Source of the DNA: Tannerellaceae bacterium
GTDB lineage: Bacteria > Bacteroidota > Bacteroidia > Bacteroidales > Tannerellaceae
Direction of reading: 5' to 3'
Assembly (NCBI GenBank): GCA_031265595.1
Contig: JAISCM010000028.1
Span: 1-6,644 of the forward strand
Length of the DNA: 6,644 nucleotides
Each line of letters opens with the position of its first letter. The first letter of the stretch is position 1. Below are positions 6,520 to 6,644 of the stretch, piece by piece. The position numbers were made by a program, and so were the translations under genes. Under the pieces are notes generated by a model. That model searched no databases. It saw only the letters and a list, made by a program, of their open reading frames with translations, and was not told where the DNA came from.

Positions 6520-6644
6520 TATACTGCTACTGTTTGTGGGATAACCTTAATATCGCATGCGCCCGGGTTTTTACAGTTTTCATCCAGGATGATCTCGCCG
6601 ATATGACGGGCCGTTATATACCCTTTGCCCGGGTTCTTTATACT
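6519..6644 (-). CDS. C-terminal fragment of unrecognised protein
   Basis: An open frame enters from the window edge and gives 41 residues before TAA (6519-6521), whose last A is the first base of the lyase ATG. It contains [17 protein letters not shown] and ends [12 protein letters not shown], with a Cys pair (Cys24 and Cys30 of the fragment) and the tetrapeptide KNPG twice, 22 residues apart. I do not recognise the family. The stop/start overlap with an undoubted gene on the same strand, and the intact frame, support it being the end of a real gene and a translational partner of the lyase. Confidence 0.6.
   Translation of the reverse strand, partial: SIKNPGKGYITARHIGEIILDENCKNPGACDIKVIPQTVAV

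Overview
The window looks like a chromosomal segment of a Bacteroidales bacterium (Bacteroides/Parabacteroides-like). The reasons are a Bacteroides-type tyrosine recombinase with a YxxR box II, a lipobox-bearing TPR/transmembrane regulator of a kind common in that order, a secreted GH172 (DUF2961) lipoprotein, and weak Shine-Dalgarno signals. Genus cannot be fixed from the sequence. Every supportable gene is on the minus strand, so transcription runs from base 6644 toward base 1.

Right part (6644 to about 4614) is housekeeping. It holds the last 41 codons of an unrecognised protein, whose stop overlaps the start of a PLP-dependent MalY/PatB-type C-S lyase (TAATG). After 34 bases comes pyrH (UMP kinase). 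Tight spacing and common orientation suggest one transcription unit. A TAnnTTTG box before pyrH and another before the next gene could add internal promoters, but neither has a recognisable -33 element.

Middle (4600 to 2942) is a GH172-family exported lipoprotein, starting 13 to 22 bases after pyrH. Its reading frame is cut by one in-frame TAA at 3173-3175. After that stop, 76 further codons continue in the same frame with strong family character and end at a normal stop (2942-2944). This is a recent-looking nonsense pseudogene, a strain variant or a base error, and is the clearest anomaly in the window.

Left part (2941 to 1) is accessory. A 181-base gap holds an unusual cluster of four GTAC elements (a 15-base direct repeat with 23-base period, also forming inverted repeats). 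It is followed by a complete tyrosine recombinase, a 116-base gap with two small hairpins, and a TPR regulator cut by the window edge just as its predicted C-terminal HTH domain begins. A recombinase next to a membrane-anchored TPR-HTH regulator is an arrangement known in Bacteroidales near fimbrial or other variable surface loci. Whether such a locus lies beyond base 1 cannot be seen here. I found no RNA genes, CRISPR array or insertion sequence, and nothing that amounts to a demonstrably new system.
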